Of a DNA stretch of 64,000 nt, positions 35,040-46,127 are shown in pieces. Positions within the stretch are counted from its first letter, which is position 1. The number at the start of each line of letters is the position of its first letter. Source of the DNA: Cyathus striatus (Eukaryota; Basidiomycota; Agaricomycetes; Agaricales; Nidulariaceae). The notes under the pieces were generated by a model. The model did no database searches and was not told where the DNA came from. It saw only the letters and a list, made by a program, of their open reading frames with translations. Where the stretch lies: positions 2,170,001 through 2,234,000 of the forward strand of contig JAOVFP010000006.1 in the NCBI GenBank assembly GCA_025738555.1. The letters are read 5' to 3'. The position numbers and the translations under genes were made by a program.

Positions 35040-38000
35040 ATGGCGTCTACCACGCTCGACGCCCAACCCAAGCTTCCATCAAGCGCTTTCTCATTCAAAG
35101 CACCCTTCCCCACCTCCTCAGCCTTGAAACAGCGCCGCGTATCCCTCGCTCTCCCCGCGGACTCTCCGCGAGTCGTCGAAGCCTGGAGCTTCAGAGACGA
35201 CACTGGCATCGACGCTTCCTCCTCTTCCTCCTCCGTCTCCCCCGTGGAGCAGAAGAAGCCGAAGAAAGGCAAGATCGAGAAGGAGGAAAGCGACGCTGCC
35301 GGTGATGGGAAGGAGAAGAAGCCGAGGAAGAAGTGGTCCCAGGAGGAGACACAGATGCTTGTTGATGGATGCAATCGCGTGAGTGTGCTAGTGTCGAGTG
35401 AGATTAACAGGGTGCTCATTTCATTTCATTTTTGTGATATACAGCATGGTGTGGGGAACTGGAAGACTATCCTCTCCGACCCCACTCTCAAATTCGATAA
35501 CCGATCTCCTGTTGACCTCAAAGACCGGTACGTCGTATCTTTTTTACCCCTTTCCCTATTCACTCACACACGCACACAGCTTCCGCACATACTTCCCAGA
35601 CGCCTACAAACAACACTACCCCAACGCACGCACACACCTCTCCTCCAAAATCCGCTCTACCCTCCCCGACGGCTCCTCCCTCTTCGAAAAGACCCGCTCG
35701 AAGCGCAGACGGCCCTTCACCGAAGAAGAGGACCGCGCCCTCAAAGCGGGGTACGAGAAACACGGCACCGTCTGGGCAGCCATCGTCAAGGACCCGGTCT
35801 TCGCGGAGCAGAATAGGCGTAGTACAGACCTGCGCGACCGTTTCCGCAATGCATTCCCAGAGTTGTACCAGGCCGCGGGGTACAAGCCACGCAGTGGGGC
35901 AAAGTACCGTGCGTCCTCGGGGTCTGGGCCGGCAAAAGTCGAGGAGGGGGACTTGGGGCTCGAGAAGGCTCCCGCTGCGCCTGGAAGGGGCCGGAAGCGC
36001 AGTGCAACGGATGACGCAGAGGTGGGGTTGGGGCTGACGTCGGCTTCTGGGTCATTTGGTATTGGCCCCGTGAGGAGTTCAAGGCGGCGCGCGGCGACGA
36101 GTCAGGGACTGTTGCGAGGCGGAACGAAGAGTGTCCCCCAGAGTACGGCGTGTTCCGAGGATGAGGATAGTGATAATGCCGATGGGGAGTTTAAGGTTCC
36201 TCATGTGCCTTTGAAGGTCAAGATTGGAGCTGGCCGACGAGGGAGTCGGAGTCCGGTGAAGAAGGCTGCTACCATTGCTGCCCCGGTTATTTCACCGGCA
36301 CAGACGGCTACCACCTCGCCTCCTGCCAAGGCTGTTGTGACAGTGGCGATGGACGCCAATGGTGTGCCGTACCTCCCCCTCCCCGACGAAGACGACGAAA
36401 TGGAGCTAGTCACACCTGCAGATGAGGATTTTCTCTCTGCCTCCCCGCTCGGTACTGGTACGAGTCCCACCAACACCAGCGCGGACACGCCGATGTCTGA
36501 GCAAGGGGAGCAGCAAGACCAGTGGGAGCGCCGAGCCGAGACACCTACCCATTCTTCACCCTTCGTTGCTTCACCCTCTGGGATGGGAAACAATATGATT
36601 GGAAAAAGCGCATGGGGCGCGCAGGACTGGTTTTCGCCTAACCCCCGACTGGGTGCTGACTCGTCCTCTGCTTCGAGTTGCTCTTTCGATGGCGATGATA
36701 CTCTTTCTCAGTCGCACTCGCAGTCTTTGGAGTCCCTTTCTCCAGGGGGATTATCGCCCTCGTCGCCATTCACAATGCACCACCACCTTAATCACGGTGT
36801 AATGGACCGGTACGATCTCTTTCCTTCCTCCATCTCCCTCTCCCTCTCCGCACTCGGTGCAGGCGGGGGCGAATACTCCGCGTCCGAATTTGGCGTTGGA
36901 GAGACGCACAGCACGTTCTCGGACGAGATGTTCGCGCCACCCAGTGGTGCATTTCGCGGGTTCACGCACCACTCAAACTATGCCGGTGATTTAATTTTTG
37001 GTGCTCGTACGGGCGGGTACGGGTGGGGTGCCGGGCAGTATTATGCGCCTGGGCTTGGGCTCACCGGGATGAGTATGGCTTTGGACGGTGCGCAGCAGGG
37101 CGCTGTGCATCCTATGCAGTTGCATACGCCTGGTATTGATGATATCCAGCTTGCCAGTATTACGCTTAACGATCCGATGGAGGAGGATGCGGATGGTATG
37201 GCACAGCAGCAGCAACAGCAGGCGCAGAAGGAGGATGTGGTGTCTGGTGCGGAGAAGCCTTTCTCCTTGGACGACCTTGTCGATCTTGGTGGGGGGAGTG
37301 TGGATGGGGATGATGGTGAGCTTAAAGGGACGAAGGGGACGATGGGGAGGTGCATGTTACGCCTCCTGGGACGCCTTTGCAGCAGGGACGACCGCCTAGT
37401 GTTCGACGGTCCTCGATGGGTCCGTTTCAACTTACGCAACAAGGGTATGCGGTGGGTATGCATGCCAGGTCTATCTCTGTTCCTCCTTCCGAAGCAAGGA
37501 TGAGCACGCAGGGCCGTCCGGGGATGGAGAGCCAGAGTCATAGTCAGCCGGAACTTGGGAGGACGCAGGGTTCTTTGCACAAGAGGAGCAGCAGCCTCAA
37601 CAGCAGCATCAGCATCAGCAACAGGTTAATGCGAATGCGTTGGCTGCCAATAAGCAGATTTTCCCGCCGCATATGTTGCTCTCGAGCCATTCAGTGCCCG
37701 TAGGCGGAGTTGGTCTTGGTGTTGGATCTGGTGGGGATATGTATGATCTACCTTTCCTGGATTTGCATTATTATAATCACCATCATAATGGTGCGCCTTC
37801 CCCTGGGATTATGGGAAGTGGTGGTGCTGGGATGGGGATGAACATTGATGGACCTAATCAGGCTCTGGATTTGGCTTCCTCTCTTGGCCCTAATTCTCAT
37901 TCAGCGTACTTTCCTCATGCGCAACATAACCACCACGGGCTGGGTGTCAACAATGGGTTATCAACGAACCTCGCTGCGCTCGGTTTAAGTCCCTCCTCTA

Positions 38001-38269
38001 CACCCGCCACCACCCCATTCCTAAAGAACGTCAATGCCAACTCGACGAGTTCGAGTAGCTTGCAAGGCGCACTGCGCCAGCCTTCTCCGATGTCTGGACT
38101 GCAAATCACAGGGAACTTTTTGAACGGCGGGACGATCAAAGCGTCAAGGCATCAGCGAGGACAGAGTGCGGTGTGCCCGCAGGATTTGATGCTTGGCGCT
38201 GGAGGCGCAGACGATGCGCCTATGAGTATGCATAGGAAGAGGGCGAGCTGGGATGGGGGGCTTGTTTGA
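35040..38269 (+). CDS. Double Myb telobox protein (Tay1/Teb1-like, telomere-repeat binding)
   Basis: Exons 35040-35378 and 35445-35527 and a long third exon from 35580. Two Myb/SANT repeats follow each other: KWSQEETQMLVDGCNRHG to SPVDLKDRFR, and RRPFTEEEDRALKAGYEKHG to STDLRDRFRN. The VDLKDRxR and TDLRDRFRN ends match the telobox signature of telomere-repeat binders; two teloboxes near the N-terminus are the layout of Tay1 (Yarrowia, Ustilago) and Teb1 (S. pombe), nuclear proteins that bind TTAGGG-like repeats. The rest is a long low-complexity Ser/Gly/Gln-rich tail. Within the tail the open frame changes near 37.33 kb and again near 37.57 kb (in the Gln-rich stretch); small introns or single-base indels are both possible. 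Start chosen at the first Met before the basic region. Confidence 0.75.
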
Positions 38270-38933
38270 TTTTGATTTGAGTCACTGCTGGTTTTGGTGT
38301 TCTCCTCCCTGTTCGTCCCCGTCTGGATTTTTCGGAACTTCCACGTATGGGCTTCAGTCGTGAGGTTCTGTATCCCCTACACGTCATCCTTCCCTTCTGT
38401 TTCGTGCACTTCTATTCCACCAGCGCTCTCAATTCATTGGATTCCTTCTTTCCCCCCTTCCCTTCCATTTCGTTTCCCACCCATCATTATGCTCTCTGAT
38501 AACTTAATCCCCGGCATTCGTACTGGCACCGCAGCATATCATCTATTGTTTCGTTCTATCATCGCACCTCTTCTCTCGTTTATCATGCTATGTCTGCATA
38601 TCGCATATTTCTTATTTCTCTTTCTTTCTCTCTATTTCTTCGTTACTTATTTCTTTTCGACTCACTTTTATCGCTTTACTCGAGCGTGACTCGAGTTTTA
38701 TGTTCATTTCTCTATGTACTACATATTTACCTCGTTTATGTCGATATTACTTATCGCCTGTACATGGTCGTACAATGCATAGCCTATTTTATCTATTCTG
38801 TGCTAGTCTCGTACCCATCCGTTTAACTTCGTGAGAATTTTGATAATTCTGTGCTGTGCATTGACGAGTATTCTGTGCTACTTAAGTGCGTCATCGAGCG
38901 TCAGATGATAATCTCTTCTTCCTGCAATCTACC
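38270..38933. other. Pyrimidine-rich intergenic region
   Basis: C/T-rich 3' flank of the telobox gene and promoter of the first UCH gene. The 40 bp before the UCH start (GTCA-TGATAATCTCTT-type words) are also found before the second UCH gene. Confidence 0.45.
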
Positions 38934-39717
38934 ATGACAAAGAAGCACTATATCCCACTTGAATCTGACCCGGAAGTATTCACGCACCTCCTTCGATCTC
39001 TAGGCATCTCCAACCTTGCGTTCACGGATGTGCTTTCGCTCGATGACCCAGATCTTTTATCTATAGTCCCAAGACCTGTTTATGGGCTTGTATTAGTCTT
39101 TCCTACCGTGTCAAAGGAGTGGGAAGCGTTCATAACTGCACGAGAGGATGCGAGGGAGGAGTATACTGGAAGTGGAGAGGAGGAAGAGGTGGTATGGTTC
39201 AAGCAGACCATCGGGAATGCATGTGGCTTGTACGCTGTTTTGCATGCTGTGTGTAATGGCGAGGCGAGGAGGTTCATTCGTGCGTATTATCATATATGTA
39301 ATACGTATCACCCTCTACAATGCTTATTTCTGTATACTTATAGAACCCAATACACCCCTATCGAACTTCCTATCCAAAATCGTTCCCCTCCCACCAGCCC
39401 AGCGCGCACAAGCCCTCGAGGAAGATGAAGAAATCAAGAAAGCACACCATGCAGCAGCAGTTCAAGGTTCCTCTGCTATACCTGACGCGGAGGTACCTGT
39501 AAACTACCATTATATCGCCTTTGTCAAGTCAAAGAACGATCATCTTTATGATCTGAATGGGGCTTTGAAGGGTCCTGTGGATTTGGGGGTTGTCAGTGTG
39601 GGAGATGGGATAGGAGACGTGTTTGATGCTGCTAGGAGTGTTGTGAAGGAGTATGTTGGGAGGGAGGAAGGGAATGTGCATTTTAGTTTGATGGCGCTGG
39701 TTCCGGGCGAGGATTAG
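38934..39717 (+). CDS. Ubiquitin C-terminal hydrolase, UCH family (copy 1)
   Basis: Two exons (38934-39279, 39344-39717; 64-bp intron GTGCGT..TATAG) encode 239 aa, the size of UCH-L3/Yuh1. The oxyanion Gln and active-site Cys are present in KQTIGNACGLYAVLHA. The catalytic His is present in VNYHYIAFV. The position expected to hold the catalytic Asp (LYELDG in the family) reads LYDLNG, with Asn encoded by AAT at 39556-39558. These peptidases remove short C-terminal adducts from ubiquitin and Nedd8. Asp-to-Asn should weaken or abolish catalysis, while ubiquitin binding may persist. It is paralogous to 41886-42645, with the H3-variant gene between them. Confidence 0.9.
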
Positions 39718-40452
39718 GGATTGTATAGAAGTAAGATGATTTTTGTACGGAGAATTTGGTATGAGGATGTGTTTGAACTTTGGGATAAGTTTGGGAATAA
39801 CTTCAATTACTTAGTTGGGAGCACTGGATTGGCGCCTTCGGATCATCGGATATCGCTCAAGCCGAGGTTGGCGCTGAAGTGCTGAAGCGCTCGTCGTAGT
39901 GACCTTCAGCTTTTTATTCAAGCCTTCCCAAAGCTTCTGGCTGTTTCTTTTATTACCGTAGTGTGATCATTATTTTCTCTTGCATGATATTTTGCAGCAC
40001 CCAAAAGATGTCAAAGTCGAATTACCACTAAGTAATCGAAAGTTAGTCGCGAGATCATGAGTCGTTAACCAGTGCAACATCGTTGTAACTTGTGAATGAA
40101 AGAAAAAGCTAAACGTATGTCTTCCAAAGCGTGAAATATTCTGGAAACACGTTTATAAGTAAATTCAACAAAGCAGTGGGTGGTTCAAGGCGGAATCTTG
40201 AATTTCTTAATTTTTTACTAATACAAACCAAACCAGCTGTAGAGCATAAGAATTCATGACTTGTCGCTTTACGAGACTTGATATTTGCAATGTTTAATAA
40301 AGACGGTATATTCGAGAGGCATTGCTATTTGAATATATGATGAACAAACCATGTAAAGTGCAAAGTTCAGAAACGCCTGGTAAAATAAATTGGTCTCAGA
40401 AACCATATATTAATAAGAAATAATAACAAGCATACCGTTGCGGGATGTATGT
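39718..40452. other. Intergenic between UCH copy 1 and H3 variant
   Basis: AT-rich 3' flanks of two convergent genes; nothing recognised. Confidence 0.5.
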
Positions 40453-41149
40453 TCAGACTCGGTACCAGTCTCGCTCTCCGCGAAGACGACGTGCTAGCAA
40501 CATATCCTTAGACATTATTGTAACACGTTTCGCATGGATTGCGGCCAGATTGGCGTCCTCGAAAAGGGAAACAAGATACGCTTCGCTAGCTTCCTGAAGC
40601 GCTTCAACCGCGCTCGATTGGAAGCGTAGGTCGATCTACAAACCCAACCATCAAGTCAATATGACAAATAATAGAAACTGAAAGTAAGGAAATTACGCAC
40701 ATAATACCTATGCGCAATCTCCCGAACGAGCCTCTGGAAAGGCAACTTTCTGATTAACAACTCGGCGGATTTCTGATACTTTCTAATTTCGCGAAGGGCA
40801 ACAGTGCCAGGACGAAACCTATGCTTCTTCCTAGCGGCAGGTTCTTTCTTCACGAGTGATTTGAGTGACGGTTTTCTGGTAGTTCCATATGACTTGCGAG
40901 CGAGGATGCCCTTCCCACCTGGTCCAGGGGCCCCTGCGTTACGCCGGATTGTGTTTGGGTTGCTGCGTGAAGTGCTATGGCTTTTCATAGCGCGCTGTTT
41001 GGCCTCGGTTGCGCCTTGCTTGAACGAGTTTGGAGTCATGTGCCCGGGCCTGATCCCTAGAGAAATGGATTAAGGAGCTAAATAAAAGAGAGAGCGAGAG
41101 AGAGGCGAAAGTGTGAACCTTTTTTGGCGATAAGTTTGGTGCGAGCCAT
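40453..41149 (-). CDS. Divergent histone H3 (candidate centromeric CENP-A)
   Basis: Three exons (41149-41119, 41056-40701, 40635-40453) with canonical splice sites encode 189 aa. The C-terminal two thirds is an H3 histone fold: [82 protein letters not shown]. The first residues ARTK match H3, but the tail is about 50 residues longer than that of H3 and unrelated, with a GPGG segment and many basic residues. A long divergent tail and an altered loop 1 (HRYYID in place of QDFKTD) suggest CENP-A/CenH3. However, loop 1 has no insertion and the Phe is retained, so a divergent replication-independent H3 is possible. Confidence 0.7.
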
Positions 41150-41885
41150 TGCAGAAGTGAGATAAGATGGAGCACCGAGAGACTTGTACCAGCTTTTATA
41201 TCTCCCGAGGATTTGTTTAAAAGCCTAACGCGCACATACAACGGCGATCTGAAAATGCATGAATGAAGATATCGTTTCGTAACATAGAAATCATCATGAC
41301 TCAGGAATATTTTCATGTACAACAAACTTTCCAAATGTCAACGCTTACCTGGAGATGGCAATCCAAGAATCACAATTTAGCGGATAATCTATTCTTTAAA
41401 TCGAGAGAGAACTTACTTGAGCTTACTTTGTGTCGTAACATTGCAACAGGAACGACTCATGGTTGAGAATTCATTGAGGATCTGTAGGGGAAGAAGTTAG
41501 AACAAACTTTCGAATGCTGTGCCAATGATGATAAGCATACAGAAAAGAATTGGTGGGGAAGTCGCTAAACATCAAATGCATAAGTCTATTCGAATTTCGA
41601 AGTGAAGAATCAAGATCCCGAATTTCCTTTCTGAATTCCAATAAAAGTGAAAAATGTTCGATACACCAGTTATCTCAGGATTCTGATTCAGGCAGAATTT
41701 TGAACTTTGCAAGACGCCGTCTGAGCTTTCGATACATCTACCGGAAACAAGTAGGGCAGTGATTACACCGGTACTCGCACCATAGCCGTAACGTGGGATG
41801 AGAACGGGCCGGGAAAACGCGAATTTCGAGTTTGCTGTGGAGTGCGTCATCCAGCGTCAAGTGATAATCTCTTCCTAGTTCTACC
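41150..41885. other. Divergent promoter region between H3 variant and UCH copy 2
   Basis: About 735 bp between two divergently transcribed starts. No RNA gene or repeat seen; AT-rich. Confidence 0.45.
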
Positions 41886-42645
41886 ATGACAAAGTATTAT
41901 ATCCCGCTCGAATCCAACCCAGAAGTATTCACGCACCTCCTTCGCTCTCTAGGTGTCCAGTCTCTCTCATTCACGGATGTGTACTCCGTTGACGATCCAG
42001 ATCTCGTCTCTCTTATACCAAGACCCGTTTATGCATTGGTGTTCATTTTTCCCGACGTAACGAAAGAGTGGCAAGAGTGCATGTTGAAGCGGGAAAACGC
42101 CAGAGATGAGTATACTGGTAGTGGGGATGGCGAGGATGTTATTTGGTTCCATCAGACCATTCGAAATGCATGTGGTCTATATGCTATTTTGCATTCCATT
42201 TGTAATGGAGATGCTCGAGCACACATTGGTATGTCGACTGTTCGTCCTTTTCCATACTTACCAATCGTTTATCATAGAACCAAATACACCCATTTCAACC
42301 CTTCTAACGAAGGCCGTCCCCCTCCCTCCCGCCCAACGTGCGAAAGCCCTTGAAGAAGACACTTCAATTGAAAAAGCACATCATGAGGCAGCTATCCAAG
42401 GCTCTTCAGCCGTTCCTGAGGCAGATGCAAAAGTGAACTACCGGTACATCGCATATGTCAAGTCAAAGAATGGACATTTGTACGAGATGGATGGATCTTC
42501 GAAGGGGCCTATTGATTTAGGAATTATCGGAGAGGACAAGAGGGATGTGTTGGATGCTGCCAGGAGTGCGGTGAAGGAGCACGTTCAGAGAGAGGAGGGA
42601 AATGTTCATTTTAGTTTGATTGCTTTGGTACCGGGAGAAGATTAG
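41886..42645 (+). CDS. Ubiquitin C-terminal hydrolase, UCH family (copy 2)
   Basis: Two exons (41886-42228, 42278-42645; 49-bp intron GTATGT..CATAG) encode 236 aa. The intron interrupts the same place in the protein as in copy 1, so the two are duplicates. Gln and Cys are present in HQTIRNACGLYAILHS. The Asp is kept (LYEMDG). The catalytic His position reads VNYRYIAYV: CGG (Arg) at 42442-42444 in place of His. The frame is otherwise open and the protein well conserved, so it is probably expressed but catalytically dead as a UCH, perhaps binding ubiquitin or a related modifier. The immediate upstream sequence resembles that of copy 1. Confidence 0.9.
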
Positions 42646-43214
42646 GCTTTCAAAATCTTTTGGATTGTAACGAAATTCGTTTGCGGAGTTCTGGCTTTGT
42701 TTTTCCTTGGTAAAATTCAAAAGTTGGGGGATGGCGCTTGAGCTTGAACGTTTGAATGCCGAGTCGGATGCGGAGTCTTACGTAAGCAGGATTCGGTAAG
42801 CAGAGTGAAGTCTCTTTGTGCTGGCTCCCATGAACTCCGAGTCTCTCTCTCCACCTACCCGCGAGATATTTGCCTCCAGACCTTCAGAAACCTATATCTG
42901 CACAATCACGACAATTCTCTAAAAAGACATGTCTATCACTATGCAAAAGTTTATGCACGCTCGCTCTGGCAAACTCTGGCATCGGAGATTTATAGAATGC
43001 CAGATCACTTGAACTTTTGCTTCTGTCATCTGCATCAAGTTAGCCTTCCTCCCCAAACTTAAAAGTCTCCACTCGTGATTCGATCGATGTAATCAGCACA
43101 TTAACTACAAAGTGAAATGTCCAAGGTGTATCTTTGTGTCTTTCAGCTTGCTTTTACTGACAGACTTCATATACGTATCAGTGTATCACAACATCACACA
43201 AACAACTAAACAAT
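42646..43214. other. Intergenic region, nothing recognised
   Basis: Non-coding 3' flank of UCH copy 2; no supported feature before the tRNA-derived repeat. Confidence 0.45.
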
Positions 43215-43247
43215 GGCGCTATAGCCAAGTGGTTACGGCGACAGATT
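43215..43247 (+). repeat. 33-bp tRNA-like 5' half (copy 1)
   Basis: The 33 bp beginning GGCGCTATAGCCAAGTGG recur exactly at 57935-57967 and, inverted, at 62720-62752. It looks like the 5' half of a tRNA: a 7-base acceptor strand, TA, a D-arm GCC..GGC and an A-box TAGCCAAGTGG. The matching acceptor 3' strand (TAGCGCC) is not found downstream, so it is not a complete tRNA gene; a tRNA-derived SINE head is the best reading. Confidence 0.6.
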
Positions 43248-43425
43248 CGGATCAGAGATATCTGCTCCTGGCGTCGTTCAGAAGTTTTAGTTCCAGATTA
43301 GTTTTACTCTTGTGGCTTATGATTGCAAGTTTACCTCAGTCTCAATGCTCATCCTGCATTGTTTTTCCATTTATTCGATATTTATCTTCTATTCTGAACT
43401 ATTAGTACGATTGCTTCCAATACAG

Positions 43426-44166
43426 TTAAGCCTTTGCCAGCAACCCCTCAACTTTCTCCTTAATCCCACCTTCCCAATCATCCCAACAAATAGAAAGCAC
43501 ACTACTATCCCAACCGCCTCCTTTACCCCTTTCATTTTCATTGACCTCATTTGCCTCCTTCTGAGAAGGAACTACTCTAGCCCAACGGCTTATACCTTCA
43601 TTTACAAATCCCATCCGTTCAGCAGCTCGAATGGCAGCTACATTTAACGGGCTGGAAGTCCATACGATTCTCCTAAAACCCATCCCGCCTTGGGAAGGAA
43701 CATCCAGGGCATATTTCAACATTGCTCCAATAGCATTGGACGAAACGAATGTCCTCTGGAATCTTGGAAGGATAATAACAGGTCCAAGCTCGAGTGTTCT
43801 ATGATGCATTGAGATACGCATGTATCCAATTATCCCAGCTAGGCTCTGCGCTATATCGTGTTCGTAATTCAGTTTGGTCTTGTCAAGAACGGCGAATAAT
43901 ACGGATGTGGGGTTCGATCGAACTATCTCTTCCGTATAGACGAGGAATGAGTCAAGTGTGGGCCAGGAGACGGGGAGCCAGCGGCTCATGTTGGGTTCAG
44001 CGCTAAATGGGGTATAAAATGCTTTTGCGTGCAGGTGCGAGATGAAAGGTATCAATTGTATGCGATCCGTTTCTAGCGATGTGGGAATTGGAATGGTGCA
44101 ATAAATGTCGTTAGGAGCTTTGGGCGTATGTGGCTTTGGGGGCTGGTAGTGGTTTACGAAAGACAT
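43426..44166 (-). CDS. GNAT-family N-acetyltransferase (RimJ/RimL-like)
   Basis: A single uninterrupted exon of 246 aa. The opening ETDRIQLIPFISHLHAKAF is the typical first strand and helix of RimJ/RimL-type GNAT enzymes. GIIGYMRIS and ELGPVIILPRFQRTFVSSNA correspond to the acetyl-CoA-binding core, in which the pyrophosphate loop QRTFVSSNA is a diverged form of the usual Q/RxxGxA. RIVWTSSPLNVAAIRAAERMGF is the characteristic C-terminal NxxAIRAAERLGF block, followed by EGISRWARVV. Such proteins acetylate small molecules or protein amino groups; the substrate is unknown. Intact, with no introns. Confidence 0.85.
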   Translation of the reverse strand: MSFVNHYQPPKPHTPKAPNDIYCTIPIPTSLETDRIQLIPFISHLHAKAFYTPFSAEPNMSRWLPVSWPTLDSFLVYTEEIVRSNPTSVLFAVLDKTKLNYEHDIAQSLAGIIGYMRISMHHRTLELGPVIILPRFQRTFVSSNAIGAMLKYALDVPSQGGMGFRRIVWTSSPLNVAAIRAAERMGFVNEGISRWARVVPSQKEANEVNENERGKGGGWDSSVLSICWDDWEGGIKEKVEGLLAKA

Positions 44167-44541
44167 GATTGTAAATGTCTTTCGGATGTTGATACTGGTG
44201 CTTGAAGATATTTGCGTATACGGTATACGTACTGGCCTGTACTTGAGGATACGTCGAAGTTAGCGGATCCGGATAGGGTACTTACGAGGGGCTGAGAGTT
44301 CCGAGACCGGTCAGCAGGCAGCGCCGCTGCAGCGGCCGGCGCGTGAAACCTGTCAATTTTCAAACTTAGACTACTTACATACAAGCAAAACAAACATGGA
44401 CACATACCTCGGTCCTGTACTTAGTCTACGCCGTTTTGAACAGCTTCGAGCTTGCTCTCTTCGCCTTCCACACTGGACGCGGCATTGGCCTGGCTTGCTC
44501 AACATATTTTACGCTTTAATCTAAAACTTAAAACTATCAAG

Positions 44542-44736
44542 ATGGAATCTATTTCGCGAGAATACAAACGTGTGTTGACTAGCCAATACGCTTTTGCTAA
44601 GAGCACGAAAGTACGACGATTCGTACTTAACCTTGTACTTCTAGCTGACATCGTAGCTGCGGACTTGGACACGGTCAAGAAGGGTGCACAAGGGATTTTT
44701 GGCTGGTGCTGGGATGACGTGAATATACATTTGTGA
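44542..44736 (+). CDS. Short hypothetical open frame, 64 aa
   Basis: An internal Met of a 94-codon frame starts MESISREYKRVL and continues with a hydrophobic LNLVLLADIVAADL stretch, ending at 44736. It could be the first exon of a spliced gene, with the pyrimidine-rich stretch downstream as intron, but no partner exon was recognised. Weak support. Confidence 0.2.
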   Translation: MESISREYKRVLTSQYAFAKSTKVRRFVLNLVLLADIVAADLDTVKKGAQGIFGWCWDDVNIHL

Positions 44737-44739
44737 GTC

Positions 44740-45319
44740 CCTTCTCTTACTTTTTGTACTTTTCTTTGTCTTTGTTGTCACATTCTTTCAGTTTTATCTG
44801 TGCATATTCAGGTCTCGACTCTCTTTCCACATTCCTTGTTCTATACTTGCCATCTTCCTTATTCTCTAGTCCTACTCTTCTTTGCTACTCTTTTATGTCC
44901 ACTCTATTCATCCTCCCCTCATTGCTGCTATTCTCCCCTCATCCTCGCTGTGGCTTTCTATGCTCACACCTCTTATCAGTCTTTTTCATTCACTTTCCTT
45001 TTTTTCTTCTCTTTACGGTCTTCCATTCATTCCTCCTTGTACTTGATTACTAGCGTACTTTCCAAGTCAGCTCTTCAAGAACCACACCCGACAGGCGAAA
45101 AGGAGACACCTTTTCTTCTCAACGAAGACAATTTCTCTCATCTCTTCAAGGTGTTTATCGGGGTTATGTGGGTTTGTTCTAAACTCAGATTGGATGATTG
45201 TCTACTATGCGCTGTGAAAATTTAACTTAATTGTTATTTTGGCCAATGCTTGAATAATGACCCTGCATCAACCATGGTCTGGCCTATATGCTGCGCCACT
45301 GCTTACCGATTGAATCAGT
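44740..45319. other. Pyrimidine-rich tract and 5' flank of the Gypsy element
   Basis: 44740-45050 is almost pure C/T on the plus strand with no gene signal. The remaining bases up to the target duplication at 45320 are unremarkable. Confidence 0.5.
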
Positions 45320-45324
45320 CTGAA

Positions 45325-46090
45325 TGTTATATCTGTGTCTGGATACATCGTGCTGATGTTCCCACGTGACCTTCCAACATACCCAGTCCATTCCTGGAAC
45401 GTACCTGCTTTGGGTTTACACTTCCTGATGTTCCTGCCCGGGAACATACCCGGAACCCGTCGGGTTTTCTATTGGGTATCCCGGATACATACTTTCTCTT
45501 ATGATGGCCTCACCACGTCATCATTCTATTACTCCTCTCTTCCATTCCTACTTATACATTTCATTATGGCCTTTGTAGATTAGTTCCTTATTCTTCATTC
45601 TGAGCACGTCATTTGCGCCCCTACTCTGCTTTGCCAAGACTTCATTTCCTACTTACTCCTTTGACTTGTCCTTTGTATAATACTTCTACATTCGTATCTA
45701 CAGGTTCCTACTTAGTATAAGTAGTCTTCCAGATGTAATAGGTAGTCTTCAGTATTCGTATCAACTCTGTACACTTTCTTCCTACTCTAAGTTCCGAAAC
45801 CCGCTCCGGGTTTTCCTTCGGGTTTCTCTCCCGCTACCTAGTGTAGTGGCGAAGCCTTCTCTTATACTCTGGAACGTCTTCCTTGGTTACATATCATCTT
45901 CCTCGAAATACAAACCATTCCCTGGGGATATCCAGGTGATGCAGCACACAAGCTGAAGCCACGGTTCTTTCTGCACTCCCGCTCTATGTTTCCGCACCCG
46001 TACTCACTTTGGGTTTCCGTTATAGTTCTCCCACACCTTCCGGGTGTCTTCGCAACCACTTCTAAGCAGGAAGAGAATCGGTACGTAACA
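45325..46090 (+). repeat. 5' LTR of Gypsy element
   Basis: 766 bp, the same length as the 3' LTR with no net indel. Differences between the two are nearly all C/T or G/A, mostly at CpG sites, more often with the T or A in this copy. Confidence 0.95.
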
Positions 46091-46127
46091 GTATATGAAT
46101 ACTCATACCTTGGATATCTCTTCTATC

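Noticed and set aside
40453..41149. Canonical histone H3
   Set aside because: The tail is far too long and divergent; only the fold matches.
43215..43300. Complete tRNA gene
   Set aside because: Acceptor 3' strand and T-arm do not pair with the 5' half at any of the three copies.
46091..46110. tRNA primer-binding site after the 5' LTR
   Set aside because: The sequence does not match the 3' end of a tRNA that I recognise; self-priming is possible but cannot be shown by eye.
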